A stretch of 64,000 nucleotides of DNA from Limnoperna fortunei. Lineage: Eukaryota > Mollusca > Bivalvia > Mytilida > Modiolidae. Where the stretch lies: assembly GCA_944474755.1 (NCBI GenBank), contig OX104119.1, positions 46,463,927-46,527,926 on the forward strand, read 5' to 3'. Positions 35,290-46,100 of this stretch are shown piece after piece. Below the pieces are notes generated by a model, which saw only the letters and a program-made list of their open reading frames with translations, made no database searches and had not been told where the DNA came from. The stretch's first letter is position 1. Each line of letters opens with the position of its first letter. The position numbers and the translations under genes are program-made.

Positions 35290-38200
35290 TGTTGTTTTTC
35301 AGTATTTTGCACCTGTTATTTCATCAAAGACAACAAGGCTTGACTGAAAGACAGACATTTACACATTTTTCCTTAACTCGTAAATATATGGTTGGTCACT
35401 GCAATAATAAAAGTGCTGGTGTTTGTGTGATGTTTAAACCTGGTTTAGATTTTGATATTCATGACTCAAAAACTGACACTAATGGTCAGTATGTTGTTCT
35501 TGATTCATCTTTATTTGAACAAAGGCTAACCTTTGTCTGTGTTTATGGATATAATACAGATGAACCATTGCTTTTTAATGATTTATTACAAATGATCTCA
35601 AGTTTTGCAAATCCAAGTATTTTGCTATGTGGTGACTGGAATGTAGTTCAGAATTTTCAATAAGACACATACAATATTTTAAACAATAGAAACCCAAACT
35701 CTCATAAAAAGATTGAAGAAATTGTTGAAACGTTTGAACTAATTGATCCATGCAGAACATGTCATCCACTAGAAAGAAAATTCACATGGCGTCAAAACTC
35801 TCCTATAAAGCAGAGTAGATTACATTATTTTTAGTAAGTGAAGATTTGTTTGCTCTTATGAAAACCACAAAAATATTACCTGGTTATAAAACTGATCATT
35901 CTGCCATTGTTTTTACCTTTTCTGCCACTCTTGGAAAGAGAGGAAAAGGATATTGGAAGTTTAACTCACAACTACTTAGAGATGCCGAATATATAGAAAA
36001 GGTCAAAACATGCATTAAAGACACTGTAACTGAGTTTTATCATTCAGGTGATATGGAGGACTCATTTCATGTAAAGTTTACATGTGATGACCAATTTTTT
36101 CTTGAACTTTTAAAGATGAAACTCAGATCAATGTCCATTATGTATTGTGCTGCTAAATCTAAGGTACAAAAAGCTATTACTCATACCCTTGAGACTGAGA
36201 TACAGAATTTAGAGAATATTATGAACACTTCACCTTGTGAAGCTGTACTAAAATCCTTAAACTTAAAAAATGTGAGCTTGAGACTAGAAGGGAAGAGAAG
36301 ATTGAAGGTTTACTACTTAGAGCTCGGGTTAATTGGCATGAGAATGGGGAAAAGTGTACCCAGTATTTTTGTAAACTAGAAAAAAAGAATTTTATTAAAA
36401 AAACAATGGCTGAAATGATCAATGACCAGGGTAATCATATATCTGATCAGTTTATAATTCTACAAGAACAACTTAAGTTTTATAAAAATTTGTACTCGTG
36501 TAGATATGTAGATCCATCCAACGAATCATTTTTTACTCATGATGTAAAGCTTACACAAGAGCAACAGGACCTTTGTGAAGGTAACCTGACCTATGACGAA
36601 TGTTACAGGTCACTAAAATCTATAAAAAATGGCAAAAGCCCAGGGTCAGATGGATTTACTGTAGATTTTTACAAATTTTTCTGGAGAGAGATCGGGCCTT
36701 TTGTTTATCGTTCTTTATCTTTTGGTTATGAGAAGGGGAAATTTTCTGATTTTCAGTATCAAAGTATCATTACATGCATACCAAGAGAAGGTAAAGATAG
36801 AAGATTTATTGGTAACTGGAGACCAATAAGCCTATTAAATACTGATATAAAGATAGTATCAGCGGTTATTGCAAACAGACTAAAATTTGTGTTGCCATAT
36901 ATAATCAGTGAGTCAAAAGGGGTTTATGAAAAATAGATTTATTGGGGAAAACACCAGACTGTTATATGACTTAATGCATTATCTTGAAAAAAATAATAAG
37001 TCTGGATTACTTTTACTAGTAGATTTTGAAAAGGCATTTGATTCAATTAACTAGGGATTTTTGAAAAAAAATCTCTGAAAAGTTTCAATTTCGGTCTTTT
37101 GATTTGCAAATGGTTCGAGACTCTCTATATTAATGCGAAAAGCTGTGTTATCAACAATGGACACTTATCTGATTTCTTAAATCTTGAGAGGGGTTGTAGA
37201 TAAGGGGATCCCCTTTCCCCATATTTATTTATTATTGGCGTAGAATTGTTATCTTTAAAACTTAAGGCTAATCCCGACATTCATGGTATCTCCGTAGATG
37301 AAAAAGATATGCTTTTAAGTCAATATGCTGACGACACTTTCCTTACATTGGAAGGTAGTGAAAAATCTTTAAGGGAAACCCTTACATGTTTTAATCGATT
37401 TTCATTAGTATCAGGATTTAAGATGAATCCATCAAAAACAAGAGCAGTATGGATTGGAAACAAAAAGTTTTCTAATCATGTTCTATGCCCTGATTTTAAT
37501 CCTTTTTGGTCACATGCAAATTTTAGACTTCTTGGACTTGATTTCTCTCTGGACATGAGTAGTATCGTTAATATTAATTTTACTAAAAAGCTAAAAGAAG
37601 TGTCAGCTATACTGAAAAGCTGGCAACACAGAAAGTTAACACTGCTAGGCAAGATTACTGTTATTAAAAGTCTGGCACTTCCAAAGCTTATTCACTTGAT
37701 AACTGCACTACCAAATTTAGCCCCTTCACAGTTAAATGAACTTAACACAATGTTTTATAATTTTATATGGAATGGGAAGACAGACAAAATAAAACGAAAC
37801 ACTCTTATTGGAGACATCTCTCAGGGAGGACTAAAATTGATTCATTTACCATCCTTTATTCATTACTTAAAACTTTCTTGGGTTAAAAGACACTTGTCTA
37901 GTCCAAATGGAAGTTGGCAACTGCTTTTATTACAAGAACTTAAAATTTGGTGGTGACAGATTCTTTAATCTTCAAAGAGAAAAATTGAGTGAAGTGTCAA
38001 ATTGTTTAAAAAATCCTTTTTGGAAAGATGCAATCTATAGTTTATCTTTGGCAAAACCTTTAGTAAAATGTTGCATAAAAGAAATGATGTCATTGGACAT
38101 CCTAAACTATGTACCAATTTCAGACTTTGGTATATATGTCAATTGGAAACAAAGGGGTGTACAGTTTTTAAAAGATGTTATAAACTATGATAACAAGACA

Positions 38201-39287
38201 TTCTTTTCCTTTCCACAATTTAAACAAAAGACCAACTTAAACAATTTTTTGATGTATTATAGACTTTTGTCAAATATCCCAAAATTTATTAAGAATTATG
38301 TAAAAGAACATTGTCATGAAATTAATTTAGCTAATTTTACACCCTTTGATCCATTGGTTGAAAACATTTTTATCAAATAAGAATTTGAAATTTATATACA
38401 AATATCTGGTTAATCTGATATTCATTAAACCACAAGAAAAATTTATGAAATGGGAGACTGTGCTTGAGCTTGAGCTCGTAGACTTATCAAATTATTTTAA
38501 TATTTTAAAGAAATGTTGTAGAGACACTTATCTTAAAAGTTTTCAATATACGTTGTTACATAGGATATTGCCTACAAACTCTTTTTTGTATAAAATTAAA
38601 CTCAAGACCACAAATATATGTACCTTCTGCCACAGGGAAGAAGAAACTTTAGAACATCTATTTTATGGCTGCAATATAACTCATAATTTTTGGTTGTCTT
38701 TGCAAAATATATCAAGAATTATGATGATAAAATGAACCTCAGTAAAAATCAAATACTGCTAGGATTTACTGAGGAGAACCTATTTATTAATCTAATTTTT
38801 ATTATAGCAAAGAACTTTATATATAGATGTAAATTAAAAGATACAACTCCAACATTGAATGGTTTAAAATCCAGAATCAAACAATACAAATCCTACGAAC
38901 ATTTCATTGCAAATAAAAATAATACTACCGAAACTTTTGAAAAGTTTTGGAAGCCTTTGAATAGCATATTCCAAAACTGATTACATTTCTGAAAAAAGAA
39001 TAAATATGGTTTAGTCACACATATATTCTTATTTAGCTTAACAGAATACAAGTTAGAAGTGTCAGAATGAAAAATGTTTGCAAGTGAATTTATGTGGAGG
39101 ATGTAGTGTTTATGTGATTGTCCTATTCTATCAAAGTTCTCTTTCTCTTTCTTATTAATATGTACAAAACTATAGTCAGGACCGTATACCTATATCACGT
39201 TACCTCTCAACACCTTAGTCAGGTGGTGGTTGTGGGAGGATTGTAAAATCCTGACTTTTGGAAAACAAATAAAAGATTTAAAAAAAT
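35290..39287 (+). mobile_element. L1-like (L1/Tx1 clade) LINE, 5'-truncated and broken
   Basis: The element starts within the endonuclease domain and runs through the reverse transcriptase to a C-terminal zinc-knuckle-like motif and a 3' UTR. AATAAA at 39268-39273 precedes a short A-rich end. No ORF1 is present. Reading-frame shifts and stop codons split ORF2 into about seven pieces, so it cannot be active. No target-site duplication could be defined. Confidence 0.75.
35300..38980 (+). pseudogene. LINE ORF2 (endonuclease and reverse transcriptase), decayed
   Basis: Endonuclease motifs are CGDWNVV (near 35635) and YKTDHSAIVF (near 35885), the N and DH residues of APE-type nucleases. RT motifs follow: NGKSPGSDGFTVDFYKFFW (36630), IPREGKDRRFIGNWRPISLLN (36780), VDFEKAFDSIN (37025), GDPLSPYLFI (37205) and the catalytic YADD (37325). 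Near 38620 a C..C.......H....C motif resembles the C-terminal zinc knuckle of LINEs. Clear lesions are a frameshift near 36925, TAG at 37052-37054 where Trp is expected, TAA at 37201-37203 where Gln is expected, and a stop at 37956. The strand and order are consistent with a single former ORF2. Confidence 0.8.
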
Positions 39288-39439
39288 CATAAGGGACTTT
39301 TTATAACTGGAAGAATGTATTTTGATAGAAAATGTACTGCATCCGAGCACATACGGTGGCTTAGCACTGTTGTCAACCGGTGTTGACATTCTGGAAAATA
39401 AAAGTGACTTTTAAGATTGAAAAGTAAATGTCTTTTTAA

Positions 39440-40170
39440 TAATGCTACAGCAAAGAACACGTTAATAATATGCTAAATTTTTTTACCGACAACATATTTG
39501 TAACTTTTGGAGGATGTGTTTTTCAGCAAACAATCGGAATTCCAATGGGTACAAACTGTGCCCCACCCCTTGTTTGTTCCTGTATTATTATGAAACAGAA
39601 TTTCTTCGACGTCTTATAAAAGACAAGAAGATAGCAGAAGCTAGGTCCTTTTATTTTTCATATAGATATATTAATGATATCCTTTCAATTAACACCCCTC
39701 GATTTGCTGAGTGGCTTCCGTTAATATATCCGTTCAGAACTAGAAATTAAAGAAACCACAGAAACAGCTCATCTACACCATTTTTAGACTTTCACCTCCA
39801 ATATGACGCCAACGTTAATCTTAGCACAAGAATTTACGACGAACGAGACGATTTAAATTTCAAAATTATAAATTTTCCTCACCTATGCAGCAATATTTCA
39901 GCTTCTCCTGCATACGGTGTATATATATTTCTTAATTGATCAGGTAGGCAAGAGCTTGCAGCGAGTATACTGATTTTTGCAGACGCAACCGATTTTTTCG
40001 GGATAAACATATAAACTAAGGTTACAAGTAAAAACGACTTGTCCGCGTCTTAAATAAGTTTTACTATAGATACCACTTCCTTGTCGAAAAAAAATCTCGT
40101 TTGAAAATATGGTTACAGATAGTTTTCCTAATTTTTGAATTCTATGTCCAGTGAATATGCTACGATGATT
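39440..40170 (+). pseudogene. Penelope-like reverse transcriptase remnant
   Basis: A broken plus-strand trace reads DNIFVTFGG, then QQTIGIPMGTNCAP, a motif highly repeated in reverse transcriptases of metazoan genomes. A YINDILSINTPRF stretch occupies the place of the YIDD catalytic box (Asp changed to Asn). It continues with LEIKETTE, FLDFHLQYD, YDERDDLNFKIINFPHLCSNI and SPAYGVYI. Frames change at least three times. I assign it to Penelope-like elements from memory of the motif pattern; another RT lineage is possible. Confidence 0.6.
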
Positions 40171-40254
40171 CTTGGATACACCTATAAGTGACTAGTGGTA
40201 AATGACACCTACCCCTTTAATCAACTAACCTAGATTTGACTTTTTCCTAAAAAT

Positions 40255-40395
40255 GACAATGAATACCTCTATTGGGTTCGGGTTTCTCTCTGTTTTTAAT
40301 GTTTTTGGTTTTTGTGTTGCACTGTGCATGTTTGTCTATATCCGGATTTGTAACTGTCCCTTGAGTTTTGGGGACTTTTGAAAACAGAAGTTACT
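40255..40395 (+). repeat. Dispersed repeat family E (ATCCGGATTTG type)
   Basis: Shares ATTGGGTTCGGGTTTCTCT, GTTTGTCTATATCCGGATTT and GTAACTGTCCCTTGA with copies near 34180-34300, 47905-48085 and 57381-57485. No coding content. The family looks like a common mytilid repeat, but I cannot confirm this. Confidence 0.6.
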
Positions 40396-40399
40396 TTCT

Positions 40400-41212
40400 G
40401 AAAACTCATATAAGCTCTCCCTAAAATTTTCCTATCATATGCAATAAAGTTGTCTCATCGGTTGCTTTACATGAACCAAACATGAATTATCCTCTATATA
40501 TTAAGATCCAGAGATTACGCGATAACATGGTTTTCAGAGTTTGGTGATATAACTCTGTAAAGAAACACGTTTTCGCAGTGTCGACATCAAATATTCCTTA
40601 AGTACCTTATACTTGTTTTAATGATATATCGTGTATCTTTTCTATGGCATGATTTTGAAAAGGGGTTGTAATAACATTTTGGGTGGAAATCGCTATTTTT
40701 GGATAGAAATTTTTGCATAAAAATCAATTTCCAACATTTGACCTCTTGACAATTATCATCGTTGTCTCCAGATGACAATAGATGAAGACCATAAGTATTT
40801 ATGACAGAAAAGTTTGAGTTTTGACCATTAACACAGTCGTCAAATATAACAATGTCAGTGGTTTGCGTAAACTCTCCCTAAAATGTTTGGATTATATGCA
40901 ATAAAGGTGTCACATTAGTTCCATAACATTTTGCTAACCATCAGTTTTACTGTATTATAGTTCCAGAGATTACACTACAACCATTGTTTTGGGCGTTTCG
41001 GGAGATAACTCCTTAAAACAATTTAACGCTTTCACAGCGTAATTCCGAAAAGATTTTAAGTGCCTAAAACTTGTCACAAAAGACCAAATTGATATGTCGC
41101 GTACTTTTAACCTGTTTGGTTTTGAAAAAAAAGAAAGCAAAAGCAAGAAGGTCTTTGCACTGAAAGCCTTATTATTTGGAAGTCAAACAGTAAGGTCTTC
41201 CCATGGGAAATG
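40400..41212. repeat. Two diverged direct units of the hairpin-ended repeat family
   Basis: Units at about 40400-40660 and 40864-41135 share CTCTCCCTAAAAT, ATATGCAATAAAG, CCAGAGATTAC and a final TTTTGAAAA. The second unit is followed by two hairpins, AAGGTCTTTGCACTGAAAGCCTT (in two halves, 41148-41170) and AAGGTCTTCCCATGGGAAAT (41192-41211). The GGAGATAACTC and TGATATGTCGCG motifs link these units to the longer tandem units at 42332-44395. Confidence 0.55.
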
Positions 41213-41239
41213 AAAAATCGTATGAACAATGAGGAAAAT

Positions 41240-41515
41240 GATGACCATATATAGCAATCAGATTAAAGAAGGTACTTCCAAACAGTATTAATACAAACAA
41301 GTCTGGTTTTATAAAACATAGGTATATAACTGATAACAATAGAAATATTATTGAAATCATTAGATCAAATTAAAGAAGAACATTTATTGATTATGCTAGT
41401 ACAATTGTTGATTTTGAAAACGCTTTTGATTAACTCATTTGGGAGTTCTTACATACATGTCTTAATGGCTTTAATGTTGGTCGAATTTTAAGAAATGGGT
41501 CAACTTATGATGTAC
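41240..41515 (+). pseudogene. Internal fragment of an L1-like LINE reverse transcriptase
   Basis: A plus-strand trace reads AIRLKKVLPNSI, NKSGFIKHRYITDNNRNII, then after a frameshift VDFENAFD and a stop where Ser or Thr is expected, followed by WEFLHTCLNGFNVG. This is the same part of RT as 36860-37110 in the larger LINE but clearly a different copy. It lies between two members of the hairpin-ended repeat family. Confidence 0.6.
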
Positions 41516-42331
41516 AAATCTTTCAAAGGCAGAAATGGCCGGATATCGTTAAACAGGAAGTAGGTGAGCAACAGACCTGAAATCGAATCTCACGTTATGG
41601 AAGGCCATGCTGATGCTGCATACCAAATTTTAAGAGGATGTGATTAGTAGTTGCTGAGAAAACTGTTACGAAATTTTTTTCCCCGTCCTCCCGACATTCA
41701 CCATATTATAACCCGGTTTTTCACTAAGTGAAATCCGGCAAAAAAAGTATATAAGTCTGTGTCCTAAATTTAGGATCGTCAACTGAATTCTTCCAAGTAG
41801 AAGGAGGAATTCGACAGGTTTGTTCAATATCTCTTATCTGTTTTATTTTGTTGTATGCAGGAGATTCAGGGTATGTCTTTGGAAACAAGCGAAAAAATGC
41901 CAAAGTGGCAATCCAAAGTCCAACACACTTATACGAAGCAGCGGGACACACATCAACAAACACATAACAAACCAACACACAAACAAAAGCCAACGACACG
42001 AACTCTCAAGAAAATGAGAATGAATTCAGGTCCTCTGGACGTGTAAGCAGTTCTTGCCTGTTGCAACCCTCTTGTCATGTCGTCGGTAGTCAATCCAAGG
42101 CAAGTCAAGTCCGGCAAAAGAAAATACTATACAAAATCACTTGACGTTAAGAAAACATAAATAATAATATTCAGAATCTAACATCTAAAGAATCTATCAT
42201 TAATTAACTCGATTGATCTTCACAATTTATCAAAAGTAAGTGGGCTTAAAGTCAATTTCAATATATCTTGATACCACTTGGTCATTCAAAAGAAGAAATC
42301 TACACACATAGCTTTTAACAAGTGTAAAAAT
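41516..42331. other. Non-coding DNA with short repeats
   Basis: AACCCGGTTTTTCACTAAGTGAAATCCGGCA-like sequence at about 41710-41742 forms a small inverted repeat (TTTCACTAAGTGAAA), and TCCGGCAAAA recurs near 42110. ORFs on both strands at 41724-42046 overlap and carry no recognisable motif. Confidence 0.4.
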
Positions 42332-43338
42332 AATTAAACTGTCATTTGTTCTGAGAACAAATGAGAAGGTCTTTCCCACTGTTCCTCTAAAGTTAGAAAA
42401 GTTAGGTGATGCTATGGGTTTTGTGTCTTGCTACAGCACAAAATGTCACTTCCAGTCATAAAAATGAGTTATTTGAATAAAGAAAGTGGTCCCGAGCCAA
42501 AAAATATATGGTTGTTAAGGACTTTCATTCGGTTGCTAGGGACAAAAGGCCAATTCCGGTCATGAAATGAAATATTTTAGTAAAGTACATCGTTCTGAAT
42601 CTAAAAATATATGGTTGCTAATGACTTTTTATAACGGTCACCTTGTTGCTATGCTATGACCTTTGACCTTGGCTCAAATTGAAGCTCTTTTCCTACTGAT
42701 CATGTTTAACCTATATGTTTACTATATTATCTCTAACCGTTTTCAAGTTTTAACCAAAAAGCCGATTAACCGAAATGCGTCAAGGGCAGTAACCAAATGT
42801 ACCAAATGAAGGTCTCAATAAGAGGAGTATTTTCCCCATTTATTGTCCGCTTCTATCTTGTATGGTTTGTGAGATATAGTGCTAACAAGACCTATGGTGA
42901 CCTTTGACCTTGACTTTTGACCTTTGACCTTGACATTTTTAAATGTAACATATGTCACTTAGGATCAATGGTGGTGGTCCCAAGTCTCTAGGACTTACGG
43001 TTTTTGAGAAAAAAAATTTGACGCGTTGCGACATTTTTCAGGTCAAAAACGCGTAAACAGGAAGTTGATTGGAAAAAAAAAATTTGCATGACAAATCATT
43101 GCCATAGGGCCAGCAACATTTTTTACACTTCAGAATATAAGAATCGGTTACGGTTTCGGAGTTTATCTGCTAACAAGGGTTTTCGTGTTGGGGCAGATAA
43201 CTCTGTTACTAAAAATAGATCGGTCTAAAAGCATGAGCCATGTCATCTCCGGATATGATCGATTGATGTTACCAAGTATCGAAATGATACGTCCAGACAC
43301 TTTTTGGCAAACCTCCGCGGAAGAAGAAAAATAATAAT
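42332..43338. repeat. Hairpin-ended repeat, tandem unit 1
   Basis: A 1007-bp unit starting AATTAAACTGTCATTTGTTC and continuing with a small palindrome (CATTTGTT / AACAAATG) and GAAGGTCTTTCCCACTG. It is followed directly by a second copy. At 42898-42934 there is a run of TGACCT hexamers, including two copies of TGACCTTTGACCT. Compared with unit 2 it lacks about 26 bp near 42792. Confidence 0.85.
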
Positions 43339-44395
43339 AATTAAATTGCCATTTGTTCTGAGAACAAATGAGAAGGTCTTTCCCACTGTTCCTCTAAAGT
43401 CAGAAATTATATGTGATCCTATGGGATTTTGTGTCTTGCTAACCACAAAATGTCACTGCCAGTCATAAAAATGAGTTATTTGAGTAAAGAAAGTGGTCCC
43501 GAGCCAAAAAATATATGGTTGTTAAGGACTTTCATTCGGTTGCTAGGGACAAAAGGCCACTTCCGGTCATGAAATGACATATTTCAGTAAAGTACATCAT
43601 TCTGATTCTAAAAATATATAGTTGCTAAGGACTTTTTATCACGGTCACCTTGTTGCTAGGGTATGACCTTGACCTATGACCTTTGACCTTTGGCTCAAAT
43701 TGAAGCTCTTTTCCTACTGATCATGTTTAACCTATATGTTTACTATATTATCTCTAACCGTTTTCAAGTTTTAACCAAAAAACCGATTAACCTAAACTCG
43801 TCAAGGGCAGTAACTCAAAAATGGTCCATCGCACAGCTTTCGTTCAAATGTACCAAATGAAGGTCTCGATAAGTGGAGTATTTTTCCCATTTATTGTCTG
43901 CTTCTATCTTTTATGGTTTGTGAGATATAGTGCTAACAAGACATATGGTGACCTTTGACCTTGACTTTTGACCTTTGACCTTGACATTTTTAAATGTAAC
44001 ACATGTCACTTAGGATCAATGGTGGTGGTCCCAAGTCTCTAGGACTTACGGTTTTTGAGAAAAAAATTTTGACGCGTTGCGACATTTTTCAGGTCAAAAA
44101 CACGTAAACAGGAAGTCGATTGGAAAAAAAAATTTTGCATGACAAATCATCGCTATAGGACCAGCGACATTTTTTACACTTCAGATTTTGAGAATCGGTT
44201 ACGGTTTCTGAGTTTATCTGCTAACAAGGGTTTACGGTGTTGGGGCAGATAACTCTGTTACTAAAAATAGATCGGTTTCACAGGGTGAACTGAGTCATCT
44301 GCCAGTATGACCGATTAATGGTACCAAGTATCAAAATGATATGTCGCGACACTTTTTAGCAACTGATGGCGGAAAAGAAAAGAAAAATAATAATA
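43339..44395. repeat. Hairpin-ended repeat, tandem unit 2
   Basis: Direct repeat of the preceding unit with few differences, so the duplication is recent. The TGACCT hexamer run is at 43949-43985, and further TGACCT copies lie at 43661-43698. It ends in an (AAT)n stretch and is followed by two hairpins. Confidence 0.85.
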
Positions 44396-44412
44396 ATCAT
44401 AAGAAAGGTAAG

Positions 44413-44506
44413 AAGGTCTTTCCACTGTAGTGGGAAAGACCTTAATAATAATAATAATCATAAGAAAGACAAGAAGGTCTTTCCCTTGGAAAGGGGGAAA
44501 GACCTT
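44413..44506. repeat. Pair of hairpins closing the tandem array
   Basis: Hairpin one (44413-44443) pairs AAGGTCTTTCCACT with AGTGGGAAAGACCTT, with one bulge. Hairpin two (44474-44506) pairs AAGGTCTTTCCC with GGGAAAGACCTT. Each is preceded by TAATAATCATAAGAAAG. The same AAGGTCTTTCC motif starts each long unit. Confidence 0.8.
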
Positions 44507-44731
44507 AACTACAGATAAATTTATGTTACTTAGCATCATTACTCCTACAAATGACCTTTACATAAATTTGATTAAAAACATTTTCTGTATATGAAAGTGA
44601 CAATAAAGGAAATTATACAGAATAGGCAAAAGAGAGAATCAACAAACTGACAATTATTTAACTTTGATTATTCCAGAATTCCAGAATTAATTTAAGCACT
44701 AAGCAATTAACTTAATCTATATTAAGCTTAT

Positions 44732-45070
44732 CTAAATGACATTGAAATGAAAATAATGACATTTTATTGGATGGAAAACCTGCTCAAGTACAAGTAACAG
44801 TATATCAAAATAAACCAGAAGGTGGTCTTGTTCGGTCTGCTTCTTTGCTATTTGTCTTGATAAACGTAATAACAAAATTCCGAACACCGCTGAAATTGTC
44901 AAAAAGACAATCAACTTATCAAAGTTCGAGAAACCGGCAAACCAGATCCAACAACCAAAAATATAGTAACTACAGCAATGGTCCTGAGTTGGTATTTCAA
45001 AAGAAATGGTGGGTTCATCCATTACTGTAGAGTGTGAGTTGGTTAGTTGATTAAAATAGATGGGTATCAT
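44732..45070 (-). other. Open stretch with a possible membrane segment; paralogous to 51110-51425
   Basis: The minus strand is open for 112 codons from ATG 45070. It contains TISFEIPTQDHCCSYY, then GFSNFDKLIVFLTISAVFGI, a hydrophobic stretch long enough to span a membrane. The family is not recognised. A related minus-strand sequence at 51110-51425 keeps TISFE.P and QDHCC, and, after an extra 150 or so bases, RFSDFDLHLDFVFMTV. Because the second copy is interrupted, both could be scraps of an unrecognised gene or of a repeat. Confidence 0.3.
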
Positions 45071-45668
45071 ATACCATTAGTCCTTAAAACATGCATCGAA
45101 TAATCATAGTAGCACATTCACTTTACACTGAATTCAAAAATTGGGAAAATTATCAGCCGCCATATTTTCAATCAAGGAACTGGTTTTGTAGTAAAATTTA
45201 TTGACAGTTATATACAAATGCATGAACATGATGTTCACAGGCTTAATATCCAATCACAATTTTTGGTAATCACTTAATTTTGATAGTTCAAACATCACAA
45301 ATCCACAAATTGAACTTTGTTCATAAAACTCATAATTCTAGCACATATAACGCCATGGTTGTCATATATAAAATATACAAGAATGGCCTTCTTTAGAGGT
45401 GGACATCCAGAATTGTCAACTGCGTGGGATTTCTTTCAACCTAAGCAAGTTTACGATTCTTCATGTTCACTGATTAAGGAGACGTAATTGTTTCATGAAA
45501 CCGAGCAAATAAACATGAACCAAATATAAACCTAACACGTTTTTATAGTCTTATCAAACAGTTCGTTAATTAAATGAAGTTTATTAATGTACTTTATATT
45601 ACCAAAATAATCAGATGTTTCTCAACAAGCAAATAAGAAACTGAACGAAAACCACATCTGACATCAAA
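45071..45668. other. No gene recognised
   Basis: AT-rich DNA between the open stretch and a SINE-like element. I see no coding or RNA signal. Confidence 0.4.
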
Positions 45669-45678
45669 TCTAATAGGT

Positions 45679-46090
45679 AGATTAATTGATTGATTGCATA
45701 TTTGCTTTACGTCCAGCGAGCAGTATTTCAGCTATATTCAGGACGGGAACAAGTAAACAAATAATACATCAATTGAAAAAGGGTGGGATACGACACAGGG
45801 AACAAAATTTTAACTGCCACTGGAAAAGAACGGATTATTGGGTAGGGTGGGAGAATTTAGCCTTTTGTAGCGGCTACAATGAGCCTACTCTTTTGCGAAT
45901 CTACAAAAGGGATCTTTATCGTGCAAGGAGCGTGGCACTCTCCAAACACGTTACCTCTATGGTCCGCGGCCAGGTTTTCCGTATTATGACCTGACAACCC
46001 ACCAACGAGAGGGTCTCCCCTATCCGCCACACGGGGACGCACTGGGCTGCTCTGTGGGTCGAGCACTGAACCGTCCCAGTATGGTCCCAG
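45679..46090 (-). mobile_element. SINE-like retroposon, subfamily B, copy 1
   Basis: On the minus strand it begins CTGGGACCATACTGGGA and ends with CCTGAATATAGCTGAAATA and a (CAAT)n tail. A perfect 10-bp target-site duplication, TCTAATAGGT, is at 45669-45678 and 46091-46100. The central part (GGTTGTCAGG, CATAATACGGAAA) matches subfamily A, while the first 150 bp differ. Confidence 0.8.
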
Positions 46091-46100
46091 TCTAATAGGT

